Positions 63,648 through 64,000 of a stretch of 64,000 bases of DNA are shown piece by piece. The notes under the pieces were generated by a model, which saw only the letters and a list, made by a program, of their open reading frames with translations, had not been told where the DNA came from and did no database searches. This DNA is from Metabacillus flavus. GTDB lineage: Bacteria > Bacillota > Bacilli > Bacillales > Bacillaceae. The stretch lies in assembly GCF_018283675.1 (NCBI RefSeq), contig NZ_JAGVRK010000001.1:1364001-1428000 (forward strand), in the 5' to 3' direction. The translations under genes were made by a program, and so were the position numbers. Numbering within the stretch: the first letter of the stretch is position 1; each line of letters starts with the position of its first letter.

Positions 63648-64000
63648 AACGATTCCGGTTCTTGAAATATTCGGCCCGACGATACAGGGGGAAGGGATGG
63701 TCATCGGCCAAAAAACGATGTTCATCCGGACGGCAGGCTGCGACTATTCCTGTGCCTGGTGCGACTCATCATTTACTTGGGACGGTTCCGCGAAAAATGA
63801 AATCATCCAGATGGATGCCGGGCAGTTATGGACAGAGCTTACGCGCATCGGCGGAAACCGGTTTTCACATGTGACCGTATCCGGAGGAAATCCGGCACTA
63901 TTAAAAAATTTGCAGCCAGTCATTGCGCTGCTGAAAGAAAAGGGCATGGAGATTGCTCTGGAGACACAGGGAAGCAGATACCAGGAATGGTTCACCGAGA
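63640..64000 (+). CDS. queE: 7-carboxy-7-deazaguanine synthase, partial at the right edge
   Basis: This radical SAM enzyme forms the 7-deazapurine ring from 6-carboxytetrahydropterin. About 120 residues are visible. The first 30 include FGPTIQGEG, then the SAM motif Cys-x3-Cys-x2-Cys in AGCDYSCAWCDSSFTWDG. It later shows the typical VTVSGGNPALL. The reading frame is open at the window end. ATG 63640 overlaps the queD stop. Confidence 0.95.
   Translation, partial: MAETIPVLEIFGPTIQGEGMVIGQKTMFIRTAGCDYSCAWCDSSFTWDGSAKNEIIQMDAGQLWTELTRIGGNRFSHVTVSGGNPALLKNLQPVIALLKEKGMEIALETQGSRYQEWFTE

Overview
The window is about 64 kb of low-to-moderate G+C Firmicute chromosome. It comes from a spore-forming, flagellated member of the Bacillaceae. 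Supporting genes include an alpha/beta-type small acid-soluble spore protein, two Spo0E-like phosphatases, a KinE-like sporulation kinase, SigI/RsgI, MotA/MotB and a SigD-type promoter. Gene order closely follows the B. subtilis ykoK-to-queE segment: mgtE, tnrA, ykoM-like, ligD/ku, ykoY, sigI-rsgI, sspD, ykrK/htpX, ktrD, ykrP-like, kinE, ogt, mtnAK/mtnU/mtnE/mtnWXBD, mhqR, motAB, clpE, ykvI, queCDE. Extra genes are inserted between these blocks and the protein sequences differ clearly, so this is a relative of B. subtilis and not B. subtilis itself. I saw no rRNA, tRNA, CRISPR array, prophage or intact insertion sequence.

Layout. 1-7.8 kb: end of a membrane protein, a MOSC protein, M-box-controlled mgtE, a Spo0E-like gene, a chemoreceptor, a 186-bp tandem repeat block, tnrA with a consensus TnrA box, several small genes and a MarR regulator. 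8-16.8 kb: a membrane protein, a PAS-GGDEF-EAL protein, the two-gene NHEJ system (ligD with a frameshift, ku) around a HisB/GmhB-like phosphatase, and a reductase plus aldehyde dehydrogenase pair. 17-25.6 kb: uppP, a manganese-type yybP-ykoY riboswitch before a TerC-family gene, sigI (frameshifted)-rsgI, sspD, divergent ykrK/htpX, and a second chemoreceptor. 25.8-34.9 kb: ktrD, three tiny genes, a B12-binding radical SAM protein, an acyltransferase, kinE, ogt, and an ArsR-DUF2087 regulator. 35.3-43.6 kb: the complete methionine salvage locus with two SAM riboswitches. 44-50.3 kb: a c-di-AMP-binding CBS protein, Spo0E-like, ZIP transporter, aldo/keto reductase, phosphotransferase-like protein, mhqR and motAB. 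50.4-64 kb: oligoendopeptidase, clpE with two CtsR operators, ykvI, a phosphoesterase, a HAD hydrolase, a CNNM/CorC transporter, small membrane proteins, a DUF2254 protein, and queC-queD-queE behind a preQ1 riboswitch, running off the right edge.

How the genes fit together. Much of the segment is regulatory or metabolite-sensing. Five riboswitches are recognisable (Mg2+, Mn2+, SAM twice, preQ1). Several operator-promoter pairs can be read directly (TnrA, CtsR, a probable YkrK site, a probable ArsR autoregulation site, SigD, SigI). The mtn genes recycle methylthioribose to methionine. queCDE make preQ0 for queuosine. LigD and Ku repair DNA breaks, typically in spores.

Novelty. I found no convincing undescribed multi-gene system. 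The items most worth a second look are: two homopolymer frameshifts (ligD, sigI) that could be sequencing errors; a leader ORF with a strong Shine-Dalgarno between the M-box terminator and mgtE; mutually exclusive pairings after the yybP-ykoY aptamer; a perfect 16-bp palindrome at htpX; a 30-bp perfect palindrome in a repeat-rich gap; a dispersed repeat that carries the same terminator behind three unrelated genes; and clusters of unannotated small genes.
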